Assembly (NCBI GenBank): GCA_022113835.1
Contig: JAILWY010000015.1
Coordinates: forward strand, 4,164,001-4,228,000
DNA from: Atopsyche davidsoni
Lineage: Eukaryota > Arthropoda > Insecta > Trichoptera > Hydrobiosidae
Direction of reading: 5' to 3'
DNA length: 64,000 nt
The notes beneath the pieces were generated by a model. It saw only the letters and a program-made list of their open reading frames with translations, did not search any database and was not told the DNA's origin. Position numbers and translations under genes: made by a program. Positions 12,140 through 23,495 of this stretch are shown in pieces (position 1 is the stretch's first letter; each line of letters begins with the position of its first letter).

Positions 12140-12200
12140 ATATATCGCTCTTCTTCCTCAGAGGATGGTTGGCGACCATCTCACTGACCTCACCACAGTT
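12140..12200 (-). mobile_element. LINE 3'-end fragment (minus strand)
   Basis: On the minus strand the sequence encodes EMVANHPLRKKSD. This resembles the extreme C-terminus of insect LINE reverse transcriptases (MIANLRRGDG-type ending). Similar tails occur at 16555-16660 and 33216-33425. Confidence 0.4.
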
Positions 12201-12251
12201 TTATATTCGAAGGAAAAGCCAGCGTATTGCTGCTGCCCAATAGCATTATTA

Positions 12252-12757
12252 TACAGAGTGTCCAAAAAGAGTATCGGGTGAATGTGAATAGTGCGAAAGT
12301 TTTTGGGCCCAGAGTTGCAGGAATTTCAAGGTTTCAACTCAAGAACGTGGTTCTAGCAAAATCAATCAATTGAAGCTGTTAACGAATTATTCCCTAATAA
12401 GATCATTTCACGTAGATGTAACATCAACTGGCCTCCCAGAAGCCCCGACCTTATCCCTCTTGACTATTTCGTATGGGGATACCTTAAAAGTAGGGTTTAT
12501 GAGAATAATAACAAAACATCAGGTCAGAAATGGCAGCAATATCGAGGGCTATGTGTCAGCGTGTTATCAGCAATCTTCGTTTCAGATTAGAAGAGCGCCA
12601 GCAGCGCGTAACGGTCACCATTTGGATAATATCATCTTTTTGAAATAATTTTCCATTTTGTATTCTTATAATCAACAATTAAAAAAATACTTGATTACTA
12701 GTAGTTTTTGTTTTACTGAACTAACAAATACCCGATACTTTCTTTGGACACCTTGTA
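12252..12757 (+). mobile_element. Deleted Tc/mariner-superfamily element with intact ends
   Basis: The left end TACAGAGTGTCCAAAAAGAG and the right end (reverse complement TACAAGGTGTCCAAAGAAAG) are near-identical inverted repeats continuing into GTATCGGG. Both sit next to a TA target dinucleotide (12250-12251, 12758-12759). The inside keeps only the C-terminal catalytic part of a DDE transposase (NWPPRSPDLIPLDYFVWG), followed by frameshifts and stops. It is a dead internal-deletion derivative. Confidence 0.8.
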
Positions 12758-12759
12758 TA

Positions 12760-14160
12760 ATCCTGTCCTTACAAAGCTCTAGGGTTTAGATCACCTCAGC
12801 AAGGTACTTCCAGAGCACATCCCTCCACAATCTTTCGAAGTCCACGATCCTTTCCTCAGGATACAGAATGGCAGCCATGCACAAGCAACATAATGAAGAG
12901 AGCAAAGAAATATATCTCGAAAGCTCTTTGATACTGATTGCTTGCAAAAAATCACAAAACAATAATGTTTTCAGTGATATCTTTTTGTAGCATGTTATAA
13001 AACAGATTTCGTGCCTAAAGCCTGAAATATTACCATCGAGTATATTTCTCAAACTTATTTCTGGTGTGACAGGTTATATTTTGCTTGAAAACTATCATTC
13101 AAGGGTCTTATTGTGATAAGATGTTTTTAAAATCAGTTATAAAATAGCTTACGATTTAATTTATGTTTTTTTTAGATAAAGTAACGTAATCAACACGCTG
13201 CACAACCAACTGAACCACCGTGCTGAGTGGCCAGTTGGAAACTTTTTCACCATTAAAGGCTATAAAAAGACTTATCTTTGTTATTCTAACGTTACGGCCA
13301 GAGATTGATCGTTTTATTCATACAATTTGACATAAAATAGAATCTACAATCGAAGCACCACAATAAAATTGACCACATTTATAGGACGATCTTCTCCAGC
13401 CCGACAGACACTTTAGGACGCTATAAAAATCGTTTCGCCATCTAGAAAAAAATCTTTGATTTACCATGTAACACCCTCTTAATAAAACTGACTTTAGTTT
13501 TTTAAAAAATAAGACAATTCATCTGAAAATACTGAAATTGCTCTTAACCTGACTGGTAGACCAATCTTGAAAATCCGCATTAAATACTTTTTATTACATT
13601 TCATAATTATTTAAAGCTTACTAAGGAAAATCACGAAATATCACAATCAACCTGCGCTGGTTAGTTTTGTACTGTTTGAATTATATTTATTAATCATATA
13701 ACCATTTCAACAAAGTGTTATTTCCGTTTAATTCGGCATGACTTCACCATCGCGTACATGAGAATTCAGAAGGGCTGTAAAAAGTTCCTGAAAAAACTTG
13801 AGTCACAATGCGGAGAAAATGTACGTCACTCTGAAAGCGACTTTCAGAAATGTGAATAAATCATGAATATCATTTTGATACATGATAAAATATTTTTTAA
13901 CGTTATTGATACTTAAGTCTTTTTATATATTTTATTTAAATGCGATATTATACGTTGTCGTGAAACAGATTTGGTGTGTGTATTTGTATAGCGGCTCAGG
14001 AAGGACAGGTGAGTATCGTTGTTTGTTGTTTGTTGGATGTAGTTTTTTTTTGCTTTGCTTCTAGGAGAGCTTGTGGGATAATAATTGAGATAAAAATTCT
14101 TGCTTGTATTCAGCTGCTAAGCAACAATTTTCAGCAAAGCGACAGCCCTGGCTGCAGGGG
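12760..14160. other. Intergenic DNA upstream of L-fibroin
   Basis: No gene is supported. The minus frame at 12786-13052 lacks any recognisable domain. The stretch immediately upstream of 14170 probably contains L-fibroin regulatory DNA. Confidence 0.4.
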
Positions 14161-14173
14161 CACTGCGGGAGGT

Positions 14174-14181
14174 GATATAAG
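14174..14181 (+). promoter_or_regulatory. TATA box of the L-fibroin gene
   Basis: GATATAAG lies 50 bp upstream of the proposed ATG at 14231 (from motif end to ATG). That predicts a start near 14205 and a short 5' leader, as expected for a strongly expressed secretory-product gene. Confidence 0.55.
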
Positions 14182-14230
14182 TATGGGGCGCGATGGCGCG
14201 CGACATAGGCCGGCAATCCGCGACGCAGTC

Positions 14231-17200
14231 ATGGCGAAGGTTATTCTCATCGCCACCCTAGCAGCCCTCCAGGTCAGTAGAGCCTTACCCCTTCATTCAA
14301 AGTCCCAACCCACAATATATATAATACCTTATATCTATACCCTGCATGACTATTTTCGTTGGAATCATTCACCGATCCATCCAGAACGGAATGCTGAAAT
14401 CTGTAAAACTTACACGGTTGAAATGCATAACTAGAATATTTACATAATATCCTAGCCTATTCATGTTTTTTTTATATCTCCAAAGCCACGACGAATCAAT
14501 TCGTAGCTCGTGGTGTCATATACAGGATCATTTACTAATTTAAGCTTTGTTTCTACGCTTATGAATCCGTAGTATTTTCAGACCTATTTTCTAAAGCTGG
14601 CTTTACTCGTCTTTGCGCTAACAAAGCCAGAATTATTTAGTATTTTTAATGCTACATCATCATGCTTTGGAGATATCAGTGTGTCTTTTATTTTTGGTTC
14701 TATTTACCTGTAATTATAAGGAATCGTTTAGTTTTGACGCTTTTAGTCATACATAATAAATAGGGGTTTTAAATGATATTATACTTAGCAATATTTCATC
14801 ATATTTCAATAATTAAAAATTATTTTCAAAATCAGTTTTTTTGCTACATTAGTTATTATATTCAAGGATAGCTGCGCAATTTTTCAGAAGTACTGCTCGT
14901 TTCAATCGAATTCGCGCTAATGGACAAATTACTACAGAATAAGATTCCCATAACCTGTTCTTTCTTTTCTCTTGGTGGTCTATTCCTGGAATATTTTAAC
15001 AAGATATCTCGTAACGCTCTTTACGCAACGAGAAGACATAACCGAGACATGGGCGAGGGTGGCTCGCCCTCATTATAAAGTTCCCATGTCGCTAAATGAG
15101 AATAACTTTTTTGTACAATACAACAGTAAGAAACGAATATTTCAAAGAAAAAAATACGTCTTTATATAATTACTGTATTACGTAAATACATTTTTTTTTT
15201 CTTCAATTCTGTCGTTCATAACATCCATAGTACAAAATCAAATTGGCGTAATTGCAAGATCACAAATCGTTACCGATGAAGACTTAAATAATAATTTTAA
15301 TTTTTTATATATATTTTCAATACATTTAAAATTTGCAAGTTTTGGCAGCATTGGAATGAAATAATTTATTTTTCTGTTTTTCGACGTTTCGGTCCCCGTG
15401 CTGGGACCATTTTCAGGAATTCAGAAGGTCGTTCAGTACTGCATAAAAACTTAAAAAATAACAATATTCTTTAATGTGCACATAAGCACATGTGTTTTTA
15501 GCTGAATCAACAAAACATCTGTGTTGTTCAAGTGCACGTATGATCGTACATTAGCCAATATTGACATTGATAATTAAATACAATTGAAACAATATTTTAA
15601 AAATCAACAATAAAAATATATTGTCACCAAAAAAACAATTTAGCAATTGGCGAATTGTTTTCGACTGCACTTGAAATGCTTTATTTATAAAATTTTATTT
15701 TATTTTTCAGGGCATCAACTTCGCGGCTGCATGTTCACCGTAAAGTATTTTTTTATTATTTATTTTTAAAAAAATAAAACAATATATATATACAATATTT
15801 TTATAACATACATACTTAATTATTGCGGGTAATTGGATAGGATCCTTGACTGTTCAAAAACACAATTACTTCAAGCAATTCGTCACCTGCTCTGCTTAAG
15901 AAACCTCGCTCCTGGGAAGTTGGCGAAACTAGTCACGGGAAAAAATTGAAAAGTGAAAATCGCTAAAAATATTTATTTATTTATTTCACAATTTATATTA
16001 CTTGCACATTTTATTCTATCATATATCGTACCTTGTATAGATTTCTACCGGGACGGTTGATACTTTATCGAAGAAAAATAGCCTCGATTCTCTTTGGAAG
16101 CCTTTTCTATTGTCTATTGTACAACAGTTCATCAAGCAAGCCTTTCAACTGAAATAGTATCTTGATTGGTTATGAGTCATTCGTGCGACCCGAGTCGGTT
16201 TTCTATGAGAGTTGAAAATATTTCAGTACAGTGGTAGTGAATGTTTATGTAAAATGTAAGGCTTGTGCAGCAGATACAAACTGGCGTTAACGCGTCTAAA
16301 GAGAAGCTTGTGTATCGCAGACACCTGGTGGAAGCCACATGGAGGCTTGTCGAGGACGGTGAGATAGCCCCCTACGCCCTGATGCTCCGCAACGAGCTGG
16401 TGTCACAAGCCAACGTCGGCGGGGGCACATACGCCATCGGAGCCACTCTCACGGCTGTGGGAGAACTCGCATGGCCTAGACCAGCATCGGCCTGTGGGCA
16501 CTCCAAGGTAATGCTATATCTTCTTCTGGTACATCTCCTCATACGAAATTGATAACCATTTAGACCAGTCTCACTAATTTGGCCACACTTCCAACTTCCA
16601 TCCACTAAGTTTTCTCCTTCTAATGCCCCTTTCTCCTTGGACAATCAGCTGTAAAAGCCAAAATAGGAGACCTTATGCTTATATATACCATCAACAAGAG
16701 TTCTCATTTGTAACACGGTCAACCTAACTAAATCCTACAACAATAAAAACTACTTAATCTTTCTTTATTTTGGTATTATATTACTTAGTTGTGTTATTAC
16801 AGAAAATCAGTCACCGTGACTCTGTGTCGTCTTTCAGATCATCAACGCAGAAGTAGCCAAGCACAACGGTCACCTCGGCTGGAATCAACTCGCAGATGCG
16901 GTCGACAGTTATGCCGTGGTTCTCACTCAGGCGGTGGACAATCTTCGCATGTTAGGACTCTGCTGCATCATCCCCGCTCCTTGGGTAAGACGAATCACTT
17001 AATGAATACTATCTCCGTGTTTCTTTTTGCTTAATCGTGGTTTATCGTTGTGAACTTCCTTTTTTCTCAGTGTGTAATAGTAACATTTAGAGCTGAAATC
17101 TTTAAGGCCACATACATTCAATATCAAATTTTGTCATAAAAAGGTAATCAAAAATTCTAATTCATGCATCGACTTATTAAAACGGGAATGATGTTAATTT

Positions 17201-18558
17201 GCTCTGATCTCAGAGCAAATTCGGATAATTTAAGAAACAAGTATTTGATACGAATATGTAATGGTTTTTTTTACACAAGAAACAAACTAGCAACTCCACA
17301 ACATACCATCGAATAATAATACTAGCTTTACTTGGTGCTTCTTTCGGTGCATTTATTTCAACGTACAATAAAAATTATCTGTTTTCTTTTCTGCGTGCCC
17401 CCAGAAATAAATTTATAATTGGTTGTATATTTGATTAATACCATTTTCAAGAAATAAAGTGATAAATTTTTCACGGATATACGGCACAAAATCAATAGGA
17501 TGTCACCCCAAACGTCCCTACTAATTATACAGTTAATTAGCTTGATACCCATCTTTGACGTACCCAGCACTCAACATGTGACAACAAATAACTTGCTATG
17601 TAATAATTTTGTAACAAAAATTATAAATCTTTATGTAAATGAATTTATAGTGAGCATAAATAAATATACTGTGAATTTGAAGGATAAATTTGAATTATTC
17701 AATTAAAAGTCTATATTTATAACATTTTATAATGATAGACTTTTAACGTGAAATCATAAATTAAGAACCGAATTATTCCCAATACATGCAATATTATCAA
17801 CACTATCACTTTATGATTGCCTATTCTCTTAGCCACACTTGGAAAACTCGTGCGGAGATTACGGGCGTATCTACAAGTTTGAGGAGAGTTGGGATCTGGC
17901 GATGGGTGTCAGTAAAGCAACTCGCTGTGCCGCACGAAGGCTGTACATCGCCTTCGACACCAGAGCCAACAATGTCGGAGCTGCCGCAACCAGCGCTGCG
18001 ACCAGCATCGCTCGTGGCATCATCGCCCATATTCAACCAGAGCTTGTGAATGTAAGTACTCATAAGCTATTCATTTCTATTAGTTTTATTTATTTATAAA
18101 GTAAGAAGTTTTTCTAAGAAATATTGTGGCAATCTTAACGCCCACGTTCCAAGAGACTGATTTAATGAAACCAAGCTGTTAAATACATCACATTTGAGTA
18201 TAATGCAAAAACTAATTTTATTTATTAATAAATGTTATTTATCATCTTCAATAGTTTGATCTAAAGTGTAGATACAATATCATATGTAATTTATTTAACT
18301 GCCTCATAATCACTGTTTAATTTAATTGAGCTTTCAGAACTGAACGTAACATTTGTAAACAATCTGTGATGAGGTCATTTCAGATTATATCAAAGGATAA
18401 TATTCTAACGTTAATTTTATTTAAAATTACAGTTCCTCAAAGTTGTTGTAAGGCCCGAGAGTGGATCCAAGTGTGAATGCAAAAGAAAGGAGATGCGAAC
18501 CTTGGCCGGTATTCTCAAGTCGGCCATCTGGAAAGCAGCCGATGCAGCAAAACACTAA
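14231..18558 (+). CDS. Fibroin light chain-like silk protein (L-fibroin), six exons
   Basis: Exons: 14231-14272, 15711-15739, 16261-16507, 16838-16984, 17833-18051, 18433-18558. All frames close and give 269 residues, near the roughly 262 of silkworm L-fibroin. L-fibroin is secreted by silk glands and disulfide-linked to the fibroin heavy chain. Residues 1-21 form a signal peptide ending FAAA. Family-like landmarks are Cys102 in a PASACG context, Cys162 with GDYGRIYKFEESWD, and Cys187 before AARRLY followed by NNVGAAATSAA. In silkworm the matching segments are GGGRIYDFEAAWD and CIVKRLY, and the latter Cys is the one linked to heavy chain. Oddities are extra cysteines (148, 149, 242, 244) and a basic tail KCECKRKEMR. 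Exons are GC-rich, introns AT-rich. The exon 2/3 junction is the weakest part: phase requires a poor acceptor at 16260. A poly-A signal follows at 18747. The family call is by eye and fairly firm; identity is low. Confidence 0.8.
15345..15435. repeat. Dispersed-repeat-like motif in L-fibroin intron 1
   Basis: TTTCGACGTTTCGGTCC followed by TGGGACCATTTTCAGG resembles conserved terminal sequence of dispersed insect retroelements such as Penelope-like elements. No coding part is present and the assignment is tentative. Confidence 0.25.
16555..16660 (-). mobile_element. LINE 3'-end fragment in L-fibroin intron 3
   Basis: The minus strand encodes a remnant resembling the conserved C-terminal tail of insect LINE reverse transcriptases (a W-containing block, then a TGLN/VRLA-like ending). 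It aligns with the better preserved copy at 33216-33425. It is degenerate. Confidence 0.4.
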
Positions 18559-18746
18559 AGGTACCTTACTTAAGAACTCATTTTCCAGATTCGTAACAGT
18601 TTCAAGATCTTCTGCAATGCCTTTCAACAGATACTATTCAGACTTATTAGCATTTTTAACATGAATTATATGGTTTTATTTGGAGTGAAGTACCATAATG
18701 GACGTCACTAAGGGTTTCACTGTACAAATTTTTTTGTTAAGCAATG

Positions 18747-18752
18747 AATAAA
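18747..18752 (+). terminator. Poly-A signal for L-fibroin
   Basis: AATAAA lies 189 nt after the stop codon, within a normal 3' UTR distance. Confidence 0.5.
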
Positions 18753-19585
18753 CTTTTCTTTCTATGACAAATACCATTGAATGCTCAATTTTATTAATAA
18801 AATTCAAAAAACCGCATTCGCATTCGCATCATTTATATTCCCCTTGATATTTGACTACATTGGAAAAGGTGAGTCTATCAGACCAGGTCGAAAGAACTCC
18901 ATATACCAGTCAGAGGATCTCGCCACAAGTGACTTCGATATTTTAAATTATATTACCTACTGGAGGTTGCTGTATATACGACAATACACAATTTTGTATA
19001 AACTGGAACTATAATTAATTTTTATAAAATATTACAAACTCATCAATACATTTACTGTTTATATGAATAAGTCAATATGGAGGCTACTAACGCTTAATAT
19101 TTTTATAAAGATATTTTTATTCATAGTGTTCATATTGATAATAAAAAAATAAATTATATTTTGATTAGAACCCCATAGCCGGTGTTGGAATTATTATTAA
19201 ATAATTCTGATATGACTTCAGAGACACGAAGAACATGGTGATAGTCGTACACGAGAACCCTCCGATGTCGTGAATTCAAACAAAAGAATTAGGTGTCTAC
19301 GTAAACAAAAAATCAATGAAATACTTGCCAAGCTCTCAATTATGTGAAAATTCAAGAGGAATTGTGATCTTTGGAATTTTTAAAATAATGGTTAATTTGG
19401 TATACAGTAAATAATAAAATGATTATTTTTTAAGTGTGGTAAAAGTATTGTTCACATCCCTTTACTTATTGTGCTTTTAAGACCTCAAATGGCAGTGCCA
19501 CAGGAACTGGGCCTTTTTTGTTAATGACGTTGTTGAAGTAGGGGATATACTCAACTTACCTTAACATTATTGGCGGTTGACATAA

Positions 19586-20684
19586 TCTATATATATAAAA
19601 TACAAAAAATGTTTGTGGATCCGTAGTAGCCTTTGAAACCATCCTACCGATATGCTCCAAACTGATTTCATTTGAAAGGCAATAATACAAAGACGGTTTT
19701 AGACCACTAAAACAACGCATTAAACACATTTAGTTAATTAATTAAGTCGATTTTCGTCATTTTTCGACAAACGCTGCCGACATTGGTCAAATGTGCATAC
19801 TTCCTGCTCCGTATACTGGAAGCCCAAGACATATGCACGAGTATGCTCAAGATGCTTTGACGTAGGCATACAGGCGATTGAATGGCAAAAACGGAGTTTA
19901 CCGCACGCTACAAGAAGATTCAATATTTTCTGATGTTGTCTGCAAGAAGCAGCCCATACGCAGCATTAAATATGAATTCGCCTTGCATGAAAGACGGCGA
20001 TTTGATTAATGAAACTCAAACTGGTGAGGATGGATATCCGAAATACAGACGACGAAAGCCAGAAGATGGAGGATTCACCACCACCATTAAAGTAAGAAAC
20101 GTCAATATTGACATTGATATTGATATTGATATTGACAAGTACATATGAAAATATGTTAACAGTAACGAAGCTGTCTGCTGAATTCTTGGTTTCAGTATTC
20201 ACGAATGATATCCAACTGTTCAACATCTTGCTGTTCATTTAGAAAACGGTCAACGTGTTTATTTTTATGAAAAAAAATGCCGAAGAACGAGCAGCACAGC
20301 CACAATAATTTTGCGAAAACATTACTGAATAACGAAGTTCCAAAATAGAGTCAACTATCCAATAGAGTTTTTTTTAACTCTTTGGAACTATCTGGAATGC
20401 CATCACACATCTTAACTTTAAAAGCTGGTTCACCATAGATGCTCATTCGCAACTTAGATCCACCTAAATTGCGCAACGGAACAAGACTGCTGTTAAAAAA
20501 CTATCGCCACGTAGTTTATCGAAGCCACAATCAAAATCAAAGCCGAAAAATCTCAATATATTGTTTATCCACTAGCATTAAGATAAAAAAGTTAATAAAA
20601 AATAAATTTCCTGTTTTTCGAATAAATAAAAAAATGTATTTATTTTTTAGTGTAGTTTTAGTAGCACAAATGGGTATCCGCTAG
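19586..20684 (+). mobile_element. Internally deleted Helitron
   Basis: The left end follows an A with TCTATATATATAAAA, typical of insect Helitron starts. The right end is GGGTATCCGCTAGT, the usual CTAG-type terminus. Inside are broken pieces of the Rep/helicase protein: SPCMKDGDL then NETQTGEDGYPKYRRR (19975-20060), and at 20165-20260 ILGFSIHE, YPTVQHLAVHLENGQRVYF interrupted by TGA stops. A complete Helitron is many kilobases longer, so this is a dead deletion product. A short GATATT-type microsatellite (about 20106-20140) has expanded within it. Confidence 0.8.
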
Positions 20685-20972
20685 TTGTTTATAAAGATAA
20701 TCCACAGTACAACAATAAACAATAGTATTCATCAAGATGAAGTTGATTCAGAGAATATTGTAGCTGTTGTCAAATATTTTAATAAATTTTTGATCAATAT
20801 AGTCACAAGTAATGATGAAAATATCCATTTGTTTAAATGCCGCAGAGAAAAATTAACTGCTATAAAATGAATACCAACACAAACTTTCAATAAATTTAAT
20901 TTACATTCTTTTTAATATTTACACATTAATATATTTTTAAAAACAATAATTTCTACATTTATTATATATACA

Positions 20973-22319
20973 CTATGTCTCTGCATCTGCCTTTTTTCTG
21001 TCAAATGGATCTGACCAAACTTTCATATCTGCAAAAATAAAAATGATTAAATTTCGTAACTATAGCTATCACCATTTATTTATTGCCGAATTTCAAATCT
21101 GTTTATTTATCAAATCCAAACACAATACTGAAAATTCTAATGCATTTCATATTGGCAGTTGAGTAAATGTTTTGGGGTGGGTTGAAAATTTATAAAATGA
21201 CTTCATGACTTTTAATTTACCGGGAATATTAATGACATCTGTCGACAACTAAATATGTTCAACAAACGAATTTAAAAACATATCAGGCAGGCCGAAACTG
21301 CAATGATGAAAATCTCAACAGTTTATCTAGAACACTGGTTCCCAAAGTGGTCAATATCGACCCCAGGGGTCGATTCATAATATATCGAAATAAGTCGATA
21401 GAATCTGACTTATTTCAAGCCAAATATTGAAAATTTTCTATCAAAGCATCAGACCCATCCCTCCGATTAAAGGTATTGATATTTTTTAGTGAATGTCACT
21501 ATATTTGCATTTTGTGTGTTTTTAATTTATAAAGGTATAATTAACTTTACATGTATTTTAACTTTTTTATTTTTAAATCCACTGTACAGTAAAACCCTAT
21601 GAAAGTGAGTTGTTCTACAGAGTGCGCCATATTTTATGTTGGAGTATGAATAGTCAATAACTTTTAAAAAAGCAACTGATTTCTGTGTATGAGGTATGTT
21701 TAATTTGGGTCTTTACAATTTATTTGAATAAAACATCAATCAAGTGGCCGCCTTTATTGGCCAAAGCAAAATGTGTCCTTTTTCGAATATCTCGGGCGGT
21801 ATAGCAATGATTTCGGCACTAATGTTTACCTTGAGCTCGTCAATGGTCCGAGGCTTGCTGGCTTACACTTTGTTTTTGCAATCAAAATTTACAAATACAC
21901 ATTTAACTTACTGCCTGGTTGAATATCCTCTTGTTTAATATGCCCTCTAGTTTTTTTCTGGATGTTCTCTATAAAAAAAATAGTAAAGTATATATGTATA
22001 AATTAATTAAACAATATGAAGAAAACTTCAACTGCTATGAGAAGTAGGTGTTGAATAGGCACACAGCAAATTCAATATTTTATTTAATCTAGTGAAAGTT
22101 AAGATCTCAAATGGTTTACACTACAACTTACATATTCACTTTAATTAATGAAAATATATTCACAATTAAAATATATGTACACAAAGATATTTTAAATGAA
22201 ATCTTACTGTAGTACTGAGGATTCAGCATCGGTTCTATTACTATAGGATATAGTGCTATTCCAATTACTCCGACAATACTTCCAACGAATACACCATATT
22301 TCCACCCTTTTAATAACAT
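20973..22319 (-). CDS. SMIM20: Small integral membrane protein 20 (MITRAC7), cytochrome c oxidase assembly
   Basis: Three minus-strand exons: 22208-22319, 21912-21968, 20973-21028. Phases match (1 then 1) and give 74 residues, close to the human length. The N-terminal part GWKYGVFVG then GVIGIALYPIVIEPM is a single membrane helix. The C-terminal part has EDIQPGN and MKVWSDPFDRKK, the family's most conserved signature. The protein sits in the inner mitochondrial membrane, where the human protein stabilises newly made COX1 during complex IV assembly. Intron 2 has been invaded by a hAT fragment and a mariner-like fragment, but the splice sites are intact. The recognition is strong because both conserved ends are present. 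Confidence 0.9.
21335..21615. mobile_element. Truncated hAT element, same family as 6715-7266
   Basis: It starts with the same end sequence, TGGTTCCCAAAGTGGTCAAT, and shares the internal block CCACTGTACAGTAAA. The right part is lost where the adjoining mariner-like fragment begins. It lies in SMIM20 intron 2. Confidence 0.65.
21616..21890 (-). mobile_element. Tc/mariner-superfamily fragment in SMIM20 intron 2
   Basis: It begins with a TACAGAGTG-type end. The minus strand encodes SKPRTIDELKVNISAEI, the C-terminal tail typical of insect DDE transposases of the kind seen at 12252 and 25299. It is truncated and non-functional. Confidence 0.6.
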
Positions 22320-23495
22320 ATTAATTTATAAAAGCGTGAAATTCCGCTCCACGAACATTAATATTCCATTGATTATGTTACATTACTTTTTTAGGTTAGA
22401 GTTTCGGGCTAAGCCACATGACAGTTCTTAAAGGAGTTGCCAGAACACTAAATAATAAAATTAAAAATAAAAAAAAAGCATCTCTAAAACTCAATCCTGA
22501 ATATTAAATCTAAATTCACTTGTCCGTTTTTATTTTTCGGTGAAATTATTTTTAAATAATTTTTATGTTTATTTACTTTAAAATAAAATAATATTTCATG
22601 TCACTAAAAATCTAACTGTCAAACTGCAGAGAGAAAGCCAAAGGTTTAGATTTAGACATTTTTCCTTAACAAAGTTTTGTTTCAATATGTGAAACATTTT
22701 AACTTTTTATTGTTATGTACCAAAAATAAACAATTATGATAGCAATAATGCTACTGAAGAAACAAAACTTTTCAACAAATTATGTTTATATTGAAAGAAA
22801 ATTGTAATTTAATAAAATATAATTTATGCAGTGTGAAGTATATTAAATGATATAAAACTATCAATTTGTCATAGTTTAGGTTTATTAAATAAATGAAAAG
22901 CCTTTCTCTAATCTTGCACAACGCTGAAATAATTATTAAATTTAAATCTTGCAAAAATAGACATTTCAGGACATATTTATAAAAATCAATCAATCCCACT
23001 TCAATCTCGCTGGAAAATAAAACAGCAGCAAAATTCAATAAAATATAATTAAAATACAATAATAAAAATACATTCTAGGCCTTTGGCATTAAATTCTTAT
23101 GTTGTGTAAAATTACACGGATAATAAGTAGAATACAAAATGCGATAATTGCTAATTGTTACAATTTTAGAAAATAAATTTCCGGTAGTAAAGTAAAAAAT
23201 TTTAATCCATAAAACTTTTCTTAATACTATAAGTTTTAAAGTTTTCACATTATAATTAATAATGAGTGAAGATAGTTTTGTTCTTGATATTATAATTAGG
23301 TCAATTAGTCTACATTGATAACAAATCTTATTCACAAACCAGTTTCACTGGAAACCTAAATTTTTAAAATATTTTATTATTGAGTAATTTCTTAATATGG
23401 AATAACTATTACTCTTTTTACTAAATATAAGCGCTAAAAAATAATAGCTTAGTGAAAATGTGTTCAATATAACTAATAAATAACCAATCACAACT
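22320..23495. other. AT-rich intergenic DNA
   Basis: Nothing coding is supported. The minus frames at 22772-23059 and 23075-23335 are low-complexity. A reverse-strand AATAAA at 23373-23378 may serve the lipase gene. Confidence 0.5.

Noticed and set aside
13976..14434. A 152-codon plus frame covering L-fibroin exon 1
   Set aside because: Only the part from the ATG at 14231 to the donor at 14272 is protein-like. The rest is upstream DNA with a TATA box and intron sequence.
17821..18063. Minus frame of 80 codons
   Set aside because: Antisense shadow of L-fibroin exon 5.
20106..20140. Possible CRISPR-like short repeats
   Set aside because: A simple hexanucleotide microsatellite inside the Helitron. 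No spacer-repeat pattern exists anywhere in the window, and this is insect DNA.
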